DNA from: Xenophilus sp. E41
Lineage (GTDB): Bacteria; Pseudomonadota; Gammaproteobacteria; Burkholderiales; Burkholderiaceae_C
Assembly: GCF_003671765.1 (NCBI RefSeq)
Contig: NZ_QPIB01000008.1
Coordinates: 418,464-482,463, forward strand
Direction of reading: 5' to 3'
DNA length: 64,000 nucleotides
Position numbers and translations under genes: made by a program. Positions within the stretch are counted from its first letter, which is position 1; the number at the start of each line of letters is the position of its first letter. The notes beneath the pieces were generated by a model. That model saw only the letters and a program-made list of their open reading frames with translations, ran no database searches and was not told the origin of the DNA. Below, one piece after another: positions 11,784 through 20,355 of the stretch.

Positions 11784-12284
11784 TCAGGCGTTGCGCGCCT
11801 CGATGCCCCAGCGCGCCAGCGCCTCGTCGTCGGCCACGCGCGCATCGACCCAGCGGCCGCCCCCGGGCGTGTCTTCCTTCTTCCAGAAGGGCGCCTGGGT
11901 CTTGAGGTAGTCCATGAGGAACTCGCAGGCCTGAAAGGATTCGCCGCGGTGCGCCGAGGTGACTGCCACCATCATGATCTGGTCCTGCGGCTGCAGCAGG
12001 CCCACGCGGTGCACCACGCGGGCGCCGAGGATGTCGAAGCGGCGATGCGCCTCGTCGATCATGGCCTCGATGGCCTTCTCGGTCATACCGGGGTAGTGCT
12101 CCAGTTCCATCGCGCGCACGCTGCCCGCGGCGCCGCCCTCGGCGACGTGGCGGTCGCGCACCGTGCCGACGAAGGCGCAGACGGCACCCACGCGCGGGTC
12201 GCCGGCGCGCAGCGCCGCCACCTCGGTCGAGAGCTCGAAGTCCTCGGCCTGGACCCGCACGCGGGGGATGGAAGAAGCACTCAT
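11784..12284 (-). CDS. moaE: Molybdopterin synthase large (catalytic) subunit MoaE
   Basis: MoaE joins MoaD to form molybdopterin synthase, which inserts two sulfurs into cyclic pyranopterin monophosphate. The 166-residue length fits. Motifs present are GAVCAFVGTVRD, MELEHYPGMTEKAI, HRVGLLQPQDQIMMVAV, the SAHRGESFQACEFLMDYLK active region, and the lysine pair in PFWKKE. The ATG at 12284 was chosen for its MSASSIPRVRVQ N terminus. It is the last gene of the mobB-moeA-moaD-moaE series, but a plus-strand aldolase gene separates it from moaD. Confidence 0.95.
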   Translation of the reverse strand: MSASSIPRVRVQAEDFELSTEVAALRAGDPRVGAVCAFVGTVRDRHVAEGGAAGSVRAMELEHYPGMTEKAIEAMIDEAHRRFDILGARVVHRVGLLQPQDQIMMVAVTSAHRGESFQACEFLMDYLKTQAPFWKKEDTPGGGRWVDARVADDEALARWGIEARNA

Positions 12285-12571
12285 GCGGCAAATTGTGGCA
12301 CCGCCGCACTTACACTCGCCGCCATGGCTGCCCTCCCCCGCACCGCACAGCGCCGGTCTTCGAACGAAGACCGTGCCGCGGCACGTGGAGCGGCAGCCAA
12401 AGCCAAAAAACTCCAGCTCGTCTGACCGGAGCTGCGGTTCCGTCGTCGGATGAGCGACGGAGCCTGCAGTCCCACCTCCCCTCTCCCGGTCGGGCTTCCC
12501 TGCATCGCGATGCGCGCATCCACCGACGGTTCGTCCTCGGTCGTGTGTCCCTGTCTGCAAGGAAGCTTTTC

Positions 12572-13474
12572 ATGTCCCGTACTGCCTCCACCTCTTCACG
12601 CCCCGACTTCTCGGGCCTGTGGATTCCGCTCGTCACGCCCTTTCGCGAAGGCGCCGTCGACCACCCGGCCCTTGCGGCGCTCGCCAGGCGCCTGGCAGGC
12701 CAGGGCGTCGCCGGCTTCGTGGTCTGCGGCTCGACCGGCGAAGCCGCTGCCCTGGACGAGGGCGAGCGCCTGGCCGTGCTCGACACGGTGGCCGCCGCGG
12801 CGCCGGCCGTGCCGCGCATGATGGGCCTGGGTGGCGAGCACCTGGGCCATGCGCTGGACGCGGTGCGCCGGCTCGCCGGGCGCGGCCTCGCCGCCCTGCT
12901 GGTGCCTGCGCCGAGCTACGTGCGTCCCTCGCAGGCGGGGCTGCTGCAGTGGTTCAGGGCGATCGCCGATGCGAGCGACGTGCCGGTGCTGGTCTACGAC
13001 ATCCCGTACCGCACCGGCAGCACGCTCGCCCGCGAGACGCTGCTGGCCCTGGCCGCGCACCCGAACATCGTGGGCGTCAAGGACTGCAGCGGCGACGCGG
13101 CCAAGGTGCGCGCGCTCATCGCCGACGGCCGCCTGCAGGTGCTGGCCGGGGAAGATGCCCAGGTGCTGGCGACGCTGGCCGAAGGCGGCACCGGGGCCAT
13201 CGCAGCCAGTGCGCACCTGCACACGGTGCGCTGGGTGCAACTGGTGGCGGCCCTGCAGGCCGGCCGGCTGGCGCAGGCGCGGGCACTGTGGCAGCCGCTG
13301 GCGCCGCTGGTGGAAGCGCTGTTCGCCGAGCCCAACCCGGGCCCGGTCAAGGCGCTGCTCGCAGCGGGCGGCGAGATGGCGGCCGAGTTGCGTGCGCCGA
13401 TGACCGTCGCCACGCCTGCGCTGCTCGATCGCCTGCGCGCGATCGACGCCGCGATCGCGCCGCTCGAAGCCTGA
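12572..13474 (+). CDS. DapA-family aldolase (4-hydroxy-tetrahydrodipicolinate synthase-like)
   Basis: A 300-residue class I aldolase of the DHDPS/N-acetylneuraminate lyase family. It has the substrate loop VVCGSTGEAAALDEGER, the catalytic Tyr in VYDIPYRTGS, and the Schiff-base Lys in IVGVKDCSGDAAKV. These support real catalysis. Lysine synthesis is the default guess, but many DapA paralogues cleave other 2-keto acids, so the substrate is uncertain. It sits on the plus strand between moaE and moaD. Its TGA directly abuts the moaD stop codon. An SD-like AAGGAAG precedes the ATG at 12572. Confidence 0.85.
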   Translation: MSRTASTSSRPDFSGLWIPLVTPFREGAVDHPALAALARRLAGQGVAGFVVCGSTGEAAALDEGERLAVLDTVAAAAPAVPRMMGLGGEHLGHALDAVRRLAGRGLAALLVPAPSYVRPSQAGLLQWFRAIADASDVPVLVYDIPYRTGSTLARETLLALAAHPNIVGVKDCSGDAAKVRALIADGRLQVLAGEDAQVLATLAEGGTGAIAASAHLHTVRWVQLVAALQAGRLAQARALWQPLAPLVEALFAEPNPGPVKALLAAGGEMAAELRAPMTVATPALLDRLRAIDAAIAPLEA

Positions 13475-13735
13475 TCAGCCGCCGGTCACGGGCGGGAAGA
13501 ACGCCACCTCGGCGCCGTCGGCCAGGGCGGCGTCTTCGCCGCTCATGAGCTGGTCGAGGGCCATGCGCACGGCCTTGCCCCGAGCCAGGGCGCCGGCGTA
13601 GGGCTCGCCGCGCGCGATGAGCTCGTCACGCAGCGCGCCCAGCGTGCCGGCTTCGGTGAGCACCGGCTCGCTGCCGCGGCCCAGCGCTTCGCGCACGGAG
13701 GCGAAGTAGCGCACGGTGACGGACTTGTGGGCCAT
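13475..13735 (-). CDS. moaD: Molybdopterin synthase sulfur carrier subunit MoaD
   Basis: An 86-residue ubiquitin-fold sulfur carrier. The C terminus FFPPVTGG ends in the Gly-Gly that is adenylated and thiocarboxylated before sulfur is passed to MoaE. The N-terminal VTVRYFASVREALGRGSE is typical. The ATG at 13735 overlaps the moeA stop by one base (TGATG). An in-frame GTG one codon earlier (13738) is an alternative start. It is translationally coupled to moeA. The plus-strand aldolase gene converges on its 3' end with no gap. Confidence 0.95.
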   Translation of the reverse strand: MAHKSVTVRYFASVREALGRGSEPVLTEAGTLGALRDELIARGEPYAGALARGKAVRMALDQLMSGEDAALADGAEVAFFPPVTGG

Positions 13736-14994
13736 CACGCGAGCCAGGCCGAGAAGGGGACGAAGCGCACCGTGTCACCACGCGCGATCGCCTGGCCGCC
13801 CGAGTTGTCGACCACCCCATCGCCCCACACGGTGGAGGTGAGCACGCCCGAACCCTGGTTGGGGAAGAGCGCCAGGCCACCCTCGGGCGTGGTGCGAACG
13901 CGCAGGAACTCGCGCCGCTTGTCGGGGCGCGGCCAGTCGAAATCGGCCCGCATCGCCACCGCTTCCGGTGCGGTGCGCGACGCGCCCTGAAGCGCCAGCA
14001 GGAAGGGCCGCACCAGCAGGAGGAAGGTCATGAAGCTGGAGACGGGGTTGCCGGGCAGTCCGGCGATGTGGGCATCGCCGATGCGGCCGTAAGCGAAAGG
14101 CTTGCCCGGCTTCATGGCGACGGACCAGAGCTCGAGCCGGCCAAGCGCCTGCACGGCGGCGCGCACGTGGTCTTCCTCGCCCACCGACACGCCGCCGGTG
14201 GTGATGATGAGGTCGTTGCGGGCAGCCGCAGCGCGCAGCGCCTCGATGGTCGCGTCGAGCCGGTCATGCACCAGGCCCAGGTCCTGCACCTCGCAGCCCA
14301 GGCGCTGCAGCAGCCCGCGCATGAAGAAGCGGTTGGAGTTGTAGATGGCGCCGGGCCGCATCGCCTCGGGCGGCACCTCCCCGGGCATGACCAGTTCGTC
14401 GCCGGTGGACAGCAGCGCCACGCGCGGACGCCGCACGACCGGCAGCTTCGCGAAGCCGATGCTGGCCGCCAGGCCCAGTGCCTGCGGCGTCAGGCGTTCG
14501 CCGCGCGCCAGCACCGTGGCGCCGGCCTGCACGTCTTCGCCCGCGCGGCGGATGTTCTGGCCCGGGCGCGGCACGGGGCGGACGCGCACCTGGCCCAGCC
14601 CGTCGCCGGCGATGGCCTCGGTGTCCTCCTGCATCACGACCGCGTCGGCGCCCTCGGGCACCTGCGCGCCGGTGAAGATGCGCGCCGCGGTGCCCGCTGC
14701 GAGCGGCTGGCCCACGGTGCCGGCCGGGATGCGCTGCGACACCGGCAGCACGGCGTCGCCGGTGCAGTCGGCGAGGCGCACCGCGTAGCCGTCCATCGCG
14801 CTGTTGTCGCGCGGCGGCACGGTGAGGCCGGCAACGATGTCCTGCGCCAGCACGCGGCCATCAGCCTCGAAGGTGGAGACCTGCTCCACCTCCTGCAGCG
14901 GCGCCGCCTCGGCGAGCAGCCGGGCGACGGCGTCGTCCAGCGCCATCAGCGGCGCGCGGGCACGGGGAGCGGCGGAGGCGGCAGGGTCATTCAT
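13735..14994 (-). CDS. moeA: Molybdopterin molybdenumtransferase MoeA
   Basis: A 419-residue enzyme that inserts molybdate into adenylated molybdopterin. Motifs include VPPRDNSAMDGYAVR (domain I), GRIFTGAQ-like ARIFTGAQVPEGADAVVMQE, the GEE-containing TTGGVSVGEEDHVRAA, and LPGNPVSSFMTF near residue 320. Length and order match the family. It overlaps mobB by 8 bases upstream and moaD by 1 base downstream, so the three are one operon. Confidence 0.97.
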   Translation of the reverse strand: MNDPAASAAPRARAPLMALDDAVARLLAEAAPLQEVEQVSTFEADGRVLAQDIVAGLTVPPRDNSAMDGYAVRLADCTGDAVLPVSQRIPAGTVGQPLAAGTAARIFTGAQVPEGADAVVMQEDTEAIAGDGLGQVRVRPVPRPGQNIRRAGEDVQAGATVLARGERLTPQALGLAASIGFAKLPVVRRPRVALLSTGDELVMPGEVPPEAMRPGAIYNSNRFFMRGLLQRLGCEVQDLGLVHDRLDATIEALRAAAARNDLIITTGGVSVGEEDHVRAAVQALGRLELWSVAMKPGKPFAYGRIGDAHIAGLPGNPVSSFMTFLLLVRPFLLALQGASRTAPEAVAMRADFDWPRPDKRREFLRVRTTPEGGLALFPNQGSGVLTSTVWGDGVVDNSGGQAIARGDTVRFVPFSAWLA

Positions 14995-15532
14995 GGATGT
15001 CGGGGTCGTAGTGGAAGCGCTCGCCGTTGGCCATCAACCACTGCGCGACGCCCGCGGCATCGTCGAGGTCGAAGACGGGCAGGCCGGTGGGCTCGGGCAG
15101 GTTGGCGGCGCTGTCGGCGGCGATGGCGCAGATGAACGGGTCCTCGGGGTAGAGCGCAGGCCGCGCGGCCTGGCCGGGCTCGACCGTGCGCATGACCTCG
15201 ATCTTGTGCAGGTCGCTGTGCTTGAAGCCCTCGACCAGCACCCAGTCCACCCCGTCGTACAGCTCGGCGATGAGGTGGTGCACCTTCAGCTCGGCGGGCC
15301 GCTCGAACTCGCGCATCAGCGCCAGGCGCTTGTCCGACGCGACGACCACCTCGAAAGCCCCGGCCTCGCGGTGGCGGTAAGTGTCCTTGCCGGGGTGGTC
15401 GATGTCGAACTTGTGGTGCGCATGCTTGACCACCGACACGCGCAAGCCGTGGCGCTTGAGTTCCGGGATCAGCCGCTCCACCAGCGTCGTCTTGCCGGCG
15501 CCCGAATAGCCTGCGAAGGCGATGACTTTCAT
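14987..15532 (-). CDS. mobB: Molybdopterin-guanine dinucleotide biosynthesis adaptor MobB
   Basis: A 181-residue P-loop GTP-binding adaptor that assists guanine dinucleotide attachment to molybdenum cofactor. Walker A is GYSGAGKTTLVERL at residues 8-21, followed by the family's VSVVKHAHHKFDIDHPGKDT and the DWVLVEGFKHSDLHKIEV segment. It opens the moeA-moaD operon. A copy of the window's hairpin repeat lies directly upstream, between this gene and thrC. Confidence 0.95.
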   Translation of the reverse strand: MKVIAFAGYSGAGKTTLVERLIPELKRHGLRVSVVKHAHHKFDIDHPGKDTYRHREAGAFEVVVASDKRLALMREFERPAELKVHHLIAELYDGVDWVLVEGFKHSDLHKIEVMRTVEPGQAARPALYPEDPFICAIAADSAANLPEPTGLPVFDLDDAAGVAQWLMANGERFHYDPDIHE

Positions 15533-15537
15533 GCGTT

Positions 15538-15597
15538 GCTATGAATTCGAAAGCTGCTCGCGCAGGCGGGACGGGCGCCGGAGGCCGATTCGGCTCG
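15538..15597 (-). repeat. 5-7-5 hairpin repeat, copy C
   Basis: It sits between the thrC stop and the mobB start. Read on the minus strand it has CGAGCCGAATCGGCCT, a GCGCCCG stem, GAGCAGCT, and the small hairpin with a seven-base loop at 15538-15554, one half decayed (GCTTT against ATAGC). It immediately precedes the mobB start codon, so it belongs to the mobB leader if thrC and mobB are cotranscribed. Confidence 0.7.
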
Positions 15598-15602
15598 AAA
15601 GT

Positions 15603-17018
15603 TCAGGCGCAGTGCCCGGCGATGTAGCGCTTCACCGCGTCGGCGTCCGCCGGCAGCCTGACCACGCGCTTGGGCAGCGACTCGATGCCTTCGAACTGCT
15701 TCGGCCGGTCGGGCTCGTGGCCCAGCGCCTCGACGATGGTGGCGGCGAACTTGATGGGCAGCGCGGTTTCCAGCACCACCATCGGCACGTCCGGCTCGAC
15801 GTACGCGCGCGCCACCTTCAGGCCGTCGGCCGTGTGGGTGTCGACCAGCACGGCGAAGCGCTTGTCGGTGTCGCGGATGGTCGCGAGCCGGTCGGCATGC
15901 GTGCTGCGCCCGCTCACGAAACCGAACTTCGAGGCCGCATCGGCGAAGGCCGGGTCGGCGCTGAGGTCGAAGCGGCCGGTCTTGGCGACCTGGTCGTGGA
16001 ACAGGCCGCGCGTCTTGGCGCCGTCGCGGCCCAGCAGGTCGAACACGAAGCGCTCGAAATTGCTGGCCTTGCTGATGTCCATCGAGGGGCTCGAGGTCTC
16101 GTGCGTGTCGGCCGCCCCGCGCACGCGGTAGACGCCGGTGCGGAAGAACTCGTCGAGCACGTCGTTCTCGTTCGTGGCCACCACGAGCTTGCGGATCGGC
16201 AGGCCCATCATGCGCGCCACGTGGCCGGCGCAGACGTTGCCGAAGTTGCCGCTGGGCACGGTGAAGCTCACCTCGCCGCCCTCGGGGCTGGTGGCCTGGA
16301 ACCAGCCGGCGAAGTAGTACACCACCTGCGCCAGAAGCCGCGCCCAGTTGATCGAGTTGACGGTGCCGATGCGGTACTGCCGCTTGAAGGCCAGGTCGTT
16401 GCTCACGGCCTTGACGATGTCCTGGCAGTCGTCGAACACGCCGGCGATGGCGATGTTGTGGATGTTGGCGTCCTGCAGGCTGAACATCTGCGCCTGCTGG
16501 AAAGGGCTCATGCGGCCGTCGGGCGAGGTCATGAAGACGCGCACGCCCTTCTTGCCGCGCATCGCGTACTCGGCCGCGCTGCCGGTGTCGCCGCTGGTCG
16601 CGCCCAGGATGTTGAGCTCTTCGCCACGCCGGGCCAGTTCGTATTCGAACAGGTTGCCCAGCAACTGCATGGCCATGTCCTTGAAGGCCAGCGTGGGGCC
16701 GTTGGACAGGCCTTCGAGGTACACGCCGTCTTCCAACTCGCGCAGCGGCACGATGTCCTCGCTGCCGAAGACCTCGGCCGTGTACGTCTTCGCGCACAGC
16801 GCGCGCAGGTCCTCGGCCGGGATGTCGTCGATGTAGAGCGAGAGGATCTCGAAGGCGAGCGCGTGGTACGGCAGGCCGCGCCACTTCGAGAGCGTGGCGG
16901 CGTCGACCTGGGGGTAGCGCTCGGGCAGGTACAGGCCGCCGTCGGGCGCCAGGCCCTCGAGCAGGATTTCGCAGAAGCGGCGCGGCGTCTGGTCGCCGCG
17001 CGTCGAGATGTACCTCAT
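15603..17018 (-). CDS. thrC: Threonine synthase
   Basis: A 471-residue PLP enzyme that converts O-phosphohomoserine to threonine. The family N terminus MRYISTRGD is present. The PLP lysine lies in LSNGPTLAFKDMAMQL, and phosphate and substrate contacts in GATSGDTGSAAEYAM and VPSGNFGNVCAGHVA. Length suits the long proteobacterial (class II) type. Its ATG overlaps the hom stop by one base (TGATG), so translation is coupled and both enzymes feed the same pathway. Confidence 0.97.
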   Translation of the reverse strand: MRYISTRGDQTPRRFCEILLEGLAPDGGLYLPERYPQVDAATLSKWRGLPYHALAFEILSLYIDDIPAEDLRALCAKTYTAEVFGSEDIVPLRELEDGVYLEGLSNGPTLAFKDMAMQLLGNLFEYELARRGEELNILGATSGDTGSAAEYAMRGKKGVRVFMTSPDGRMSPFQQAQMFSLQDANIHNIAIAGVFDDCQDIVKAVSNDLAFKRQYRIGTVNSINWARLLAQVVYYFAGWFQATSPEGGEVSFTVPSGNFGNVCAGHVARMMGLPIRKLVVATNENDVLDEFFRTGVYRVRGAADTHETSSPSMDISKASNFERFVFDLLGRDGAKTRGLFHDQVAKTGRFDLSADPAFADAASKFGFVSGRSTHADRLATIRDTDKRFAVLVDTHTADGLKVARAYVEPDVPMVVLETALPIKFAATIVEALGHEPDRPKQFEGIESLPKRVVRLPADADAVKRYIAGHCA

Positions 17019-18340
17019 CAGCTCAGTTCCTCCTTGCGGATGCGCACGATCGGCATGAGCACGCTGGGCAGGCCCTGCAGATGCGCCTGCACCTCGTCGA
17101 GCGTGCCTTCGCGCGTATCGTGCGTGAGGATGATGAGGTCGGTCTGGGTGGAGCCCTCGCCGCCCACCTCGTCGGCCTCGCGCTGCAGCACGGCGTCGAT
17201 GCTGATGCCGGCGCCCGCCAGCAGGCCGGTGACCTTGGCCAGCACGCCGGCCTCGTCGGCCACGCGCAGGCGCAGGTAGTAGCTGGTGACGACCTCGCTC
17301 ATCGGCACGACCTGCAGGTCGCTCATCGCATCGGGATGGAAGGCCAGGTGCGGCACGCGGTGCGCCGCGTCGGCCGTGTGCAGGCGCGTGATGTCGACCA
17401 GGTCGGCGATCACGGCGCTGGCGGTGGGCTCGCTGCCCGCGCCCTTGCCGTAGTACAGCGTGGTGCCCACGGCGTCGCCATGCACCACCACCGCGTTCAT
17501 CGCGCCCTCGACGTTGGCGAGCAGGCGCTTGGCCGGCACCAGTGCGGGGTGCACGCGCAGCTCGATGCCCTTGGCGGTGCGCCTGGTGATGCCCAGCAGC
17601 TTGATGCGGTAGCCGAGCTGCTCGGCGTACTTGATGTCCTGCGAGGCCAGCTTGGTGATGCCCTCGACGTGGGCCTTGTCGAACTGCACCGGGATGCCGA
17701 AGGCGATGGCGCTCATCAGCGTGGCCTTGTGGGCGGCGTCGACGCCCTCGATGTCGAAGGTCGGGTCGGCCTCGGCATAGCCCAGGCGCTGCGCCTCCTT
17801 GAGCACGGTGTCGAAGTCCAGGCCCTTGTCGCGCATCTCCGACAGGATGAAGTTCGTCGTGCCGTTGATGATGCCGGCGATCCACTGGATGCTGTTGGCC
17901 GTGAGGCCCTCGCGCAGCGCCTTGATGATCGGGATGCCGCCGGCCACCGCGGCCTCGAAGGCGACCATCACGCCCTTGGCATGGGCGGCCGCGAAGATCT
18001 CGGTGCCGTGCACGGCCAGGAGCGCCTTGTTGGCGGTGACGACGTGCTTGCCGGCCGCGATGGCCTCGAGCACCAGCGCCTTGGCGATACCGTAGCCGCC
18101 GATGAGCTCGATGACGATGTCGATGTCGGGGTTGGCGATGACCTCGCGTGCATCGCCCACCACCTTCACGCCCTCGCCCACCGCGGCCTTGGCACGGGCG
18201 GTGTCCAGGTCGGCGACCATGGTGATCTCGATGCCGCGGCCGGCGCGGCGCTTGATCTCTTCCTGGTTGCGGGCCAGCACCTTGAAGGTGCCGCTGCCGA
18301 CGGTGCCGATGCCCAGAAGGCCGACCTGGATGGGTTTCAT
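17018..18340 (-). CDS. hom: Homoserine dehydrogenase
   Basis: A 440-residue monofunctional homoserine dehydrogenase of the threonine and methionine branch. It has an N-terminal NAD(P) site VGLLGIGTVGSGTF, the catalytic region GIINGTTNFILSEM and EGVDAAHKATLMSAIAFG, and a C-terminal ACT domain (YYLRLRVADEAGVLAKV) for threonine feedback. I chose the ATG at 18340, which begins MKPIQVGLLG. A GTG seven codons upstream (18361) is also open. It lies between alaA and thrC, all on the minus strand. Confidence 0.97.
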   Translation of the reverse strand: MKPIQVGLLGIGTVGSGTFKVLARNQEEIKRRAGRGIEITMVADLDTARAKAAVGEGVKVVGDAREVIANPDIDIVIELIGGYGIAKALVLEAIAAGKHVVTANKALLAVHGTEIFAAAHAKGVMVAFEAAVAGGIPIIKALREGLTANSIQWIAGIINGTTNFILSEMRDKGLDFDTVLKEAQRLGYAEADPTFDIEGVDAAHKATLMSAIAFGIPVQFDKAHVEGITKLASQDIKYAEQLGYRIKLLGITRRTAKGIELRVHPALVPAKRLLANVEGAMNAVVVHGDAVGTTLYYGKGAGSEPTASAVIADLVDITRLHTADAAHRVPHLAFHPDAMSDLQVVPMSEVVTSYYLRLRVADEAGVLAKVTGLLAGAGISIDAVLQREADEVGGEGSTQTDLIILTHDTREGTLDEVQAHLQGLPSVLMPIVRIRKEELS

Positions 18341-18403
18341 GGATGCAGTCTTTTCAGTCACGGGAAAACACGGGGCGGGCCCATGCGGGCCACCCGGGAG
18401 GAA

Positions 18404-19627
18404 TCAGGCGAAGCGGGTGCGGTAGCGCTCGAGGAACTTCGCGATGCGGCCGATGGCTTCGCGCAGGTCGTCCTCGTGCGGCAGGAACACGATGCGGAAG
18501 TGCTGGTTGTCGGCGTAGTTGAAGCCCGAGCCCTGCACCAGCATCACGCGCGTCTCGCGCAGCACCTGCATGAAGAACTGGCGGTCGTCCTCGATCGGGT
18601 AGACCTTGGGGTCGAGCTTCGGGAACATGTACAGCGCCGCCGAGGGCTTGACGCAGCTCACGCCCGGGATTGCGGTGATGAGCTCGTAGGCCAGGTCGCG
18701 CTGGCGGCGTAGGCGGCCGCCCTCCTTCACCAGGTCGTTGATGCTCTGGTAGCCGCCTAGCGCCGTCTGGATCGCCCACTGGCCCGGCACGTTGGAGCCG
18801 AGCTTGAGGTTGGCCAGCATGTTCAGGCCCTCGATGTAGTCGCCCGCCGCATGCTTGGGACCCGACACCACCATCCAGCCCGCGCGGTAGCCGCAGGAGC
18901 GATACGCCTTGGACAGCGAATTGAAGGTGAGCGTGAGCACGTCGGTCGACAGGCTGCCCATGGCGGTGAACTTCACGCCGTCGTAGAGCACCTTGTCGTA
19001 GACCTCGTCGACCAGCAGCACCAGCCCGTGCTCGCGTGCGATCTGCACGATGCCCTTGAGCATCGCATCCGGATAGATCACGCCGGTCGGGTTGTTGGGG
19101 TTGATGACCACGATGCCGCGGGTGCGCGGCGTGATCTTGGCGCGCATGTCCTCGAGGTCGGGCAGCCAGCCGTTGTCCTCGTCGCACTTGTAGTGGACCG
19201 GTGAGCCGCCCGACAGGGACGTGGCCGCAGTCCACAAGGGGTAGTCGGGCATCGGCACCAGCAGCTCGTCGCCCTCGTTGAGCAGCGCGTTGGTGGCCAT
19301 CACGATCAGCTCGCTGGCGCCGTTGCCCAGGTAGATGTCGTCCAGCGTCACGCCCTCGATGCCGAGCTGCTGCGTGTAGTGCATGACGGCCTTGCGCGCC
19401 GCGAAGATGCCCTTGCTGTCGGAATATCCCGCCGAGTCCGGCAGGTTGCGGATCATGTCCTGCTGGATCTCTTCCGGGGCATCGAAGCCGAACGGCGCCA
19501 TGTTGCCGATGTTCAGCTTGATGATCTTCTGCCCCTCGTCCTCCATCTGCCGCGCCGCGTCCACGATGGGACCGCGCACGTCGTAGAGCACATTGGCCAG
19601 CTTGTCCGATTTCTTGAGCGTTTTCAA
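18404..19627 (-). CDS. alaA: Glutamate-pyruvate aminotransferase AlaA-like
   Basis: A 407-residue class I/II PLP aminotransferase very close in pattern to E. coli AlaA, which makes alanine from pyruvate and glutamate. Family blocks include KLNIGNMAPFGFDAPEEI, YLGNGASELIVMATNALL, VVINPNNPTGVIYP, and the PLP lysine in FNSLSKAYRSCGYRAGW. The conserved N terminus KTLKKSDKLANVLYDVRGP is preceded only by a TTG at 19627, with GGAGGGAC directly upstream, so TTG is the probable start. No in-frame ATG is suitably placed. It precedes hom and thrC on the same strand. Confidence 0.93.
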   Translation of the reverse strand: MKTLKKSDKLANVLYDVRGPIVDAARQMEDEGQKIIKLNIGNMAPFGFDAPEEIQQDMIRNLPDSAGYSDSKGIFAARKAVMHYTQQLGIEGVTLDDIYLGNGASELIVMATNALLNEGDELLVPMPDYPLWTAATSLSGGSPVHYKCDEDNGWLPDLEDMRAKITPRTRGIVVINPNNPTGVIYPDAMLKGIVQIAREHGLVLLVDEVYDKVLYDGVKFTAMGSLSTDVLTLTFNSLSKAYRSCGYRAGWMVVSGPKHAAGDYIEGLNMLANLKLGSNVPGQWAIQTALGGYQSINDLVKEGGRLRRQRDLAYELITAIPGVSCVKPSAALYMFPKLDPKVYPIEDDRQFFMQVLRETRVMLVQGSGFNYADNQHFRIVFLPHEDDLREAIGRIAKFLERYRTRFA

Positions 19628-19662
19628 AGTCCCTCCGAGGGGCGCCTGTACCAGGGGAAACC

Positions 19663-19668
19663 TATAAT
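19663..19668 (+). promoter_or_regulatory. Possible -10 element (TATAAT) for the Mth938-like gene
   Basis: A perfect TATAAT lies 72 bases before the plus-strand ATG at 19740, in the gap with divergent alaA. No convincing -35 is seen at the usual distance, so this is only a candidate. Confidence 0.35.
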
Positions 19669-19739
19669 TGGACCACAGTTCACCCCCGTGCACGCCCTTC
19701 GCGGGCCGCTCCGCACGCACGCTCCACTCCCCCTTTTCC

Positions 19740-20126
19740 ATGAAGCTCCAACCCGACAGGCCCGACGTGCAGACCGTGACGGCGCACGGCCCCGGCTGGG
19801 TGGCCGTGAACGGCGAGCGCATCGAGCGCAGCGTGGTGGTCGGTGCACGCGAAGAACGCTTCGACTGGCCCTGCGGCCGCTTCGAGGAACTGGGCACGGA
19901 GCACTTCGCGCAGCTGGCTGCGTTGAATGCCGAGGTCGTCATCTTCGGCAGCGGGGAGCGCATCCGCTTTCCGCGGCCAGCGTGGATCGCGCCGCTGGTC
20001 GCTCGCGGGGTGGGCGTCGAGACCATGGACACCGCGGCCGCCTGCCGCACCTACAACATCCTGGCCGGCGAAGGTCGCCACGTGGTCGCGGCGCTGCTCA
20101 TCGAAGAGCCCGCACGTAGCGGTTAA
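19740..20126 (+). CDS. Mth938-like domain protein (DUF498)
   Basis: A 128-residue protein of the Mth938/NDUFAF3-like family. Members of this small alpha/beta fold assist respiratory complex I assembly in mitochondria; the bacterial role is unclear. Typical segments are SVVVGAREERFDWPCG, EVVIFGSGERIRFPRP and GVGVETMDTAAACRTYNIL. The ATG at 19740 starts MKLQPDRPD. It is divergent from alaA and precedes bcp. Confidence 0.8.
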   Translation: MKLQPDRPDVQTVTAHGPGWVAVNGERIERSVVVGAREERFDWPCGRFEELGTEHFAQLAALNAEVVIFGSGERIRFPRPAWIAPLVARGVGVETMDTAAACRTYNILAGEGRHVVAALLIEEPARSG

Positions 20127-20355
20127 CAATCGATTCGGGGTAAAATCGCGGGTTGCAGACCGGACTGCCCGCCGACTGCGCGATGCCTTGCCGGGCGTTG
20201 CGCGCTGGCGGTGGCGGCTCGATGCGTGACCCGCTGGATGGGCGCTTGCAGGCTTGCCAAGGCCTGTTCGGCATCAATGCAGTATGGCATGCGCCGGCCG
20301 ATCATGGCAGTTCCGCGTTTTTACTCGGGAACCCACAGCGGAGAAAACAATTTTC

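Noticed and set aside
12324-12425. A 33-codon basic frame (MAALPRTAQRRSSNED start) divergent from moaE
   Set aside because: It has no ribosome-binding site (the ATG directly follows CCGCC) and only Ala/Arg-rich low-complexity content, as expected by chance in GC-rich DNA.
20127-20355. Possible small gene or riboswitch before bcp
   Set aside because: The TAAAAT near 20140 has no well-spaced -35, and I see no conserved structure or credible short frame.
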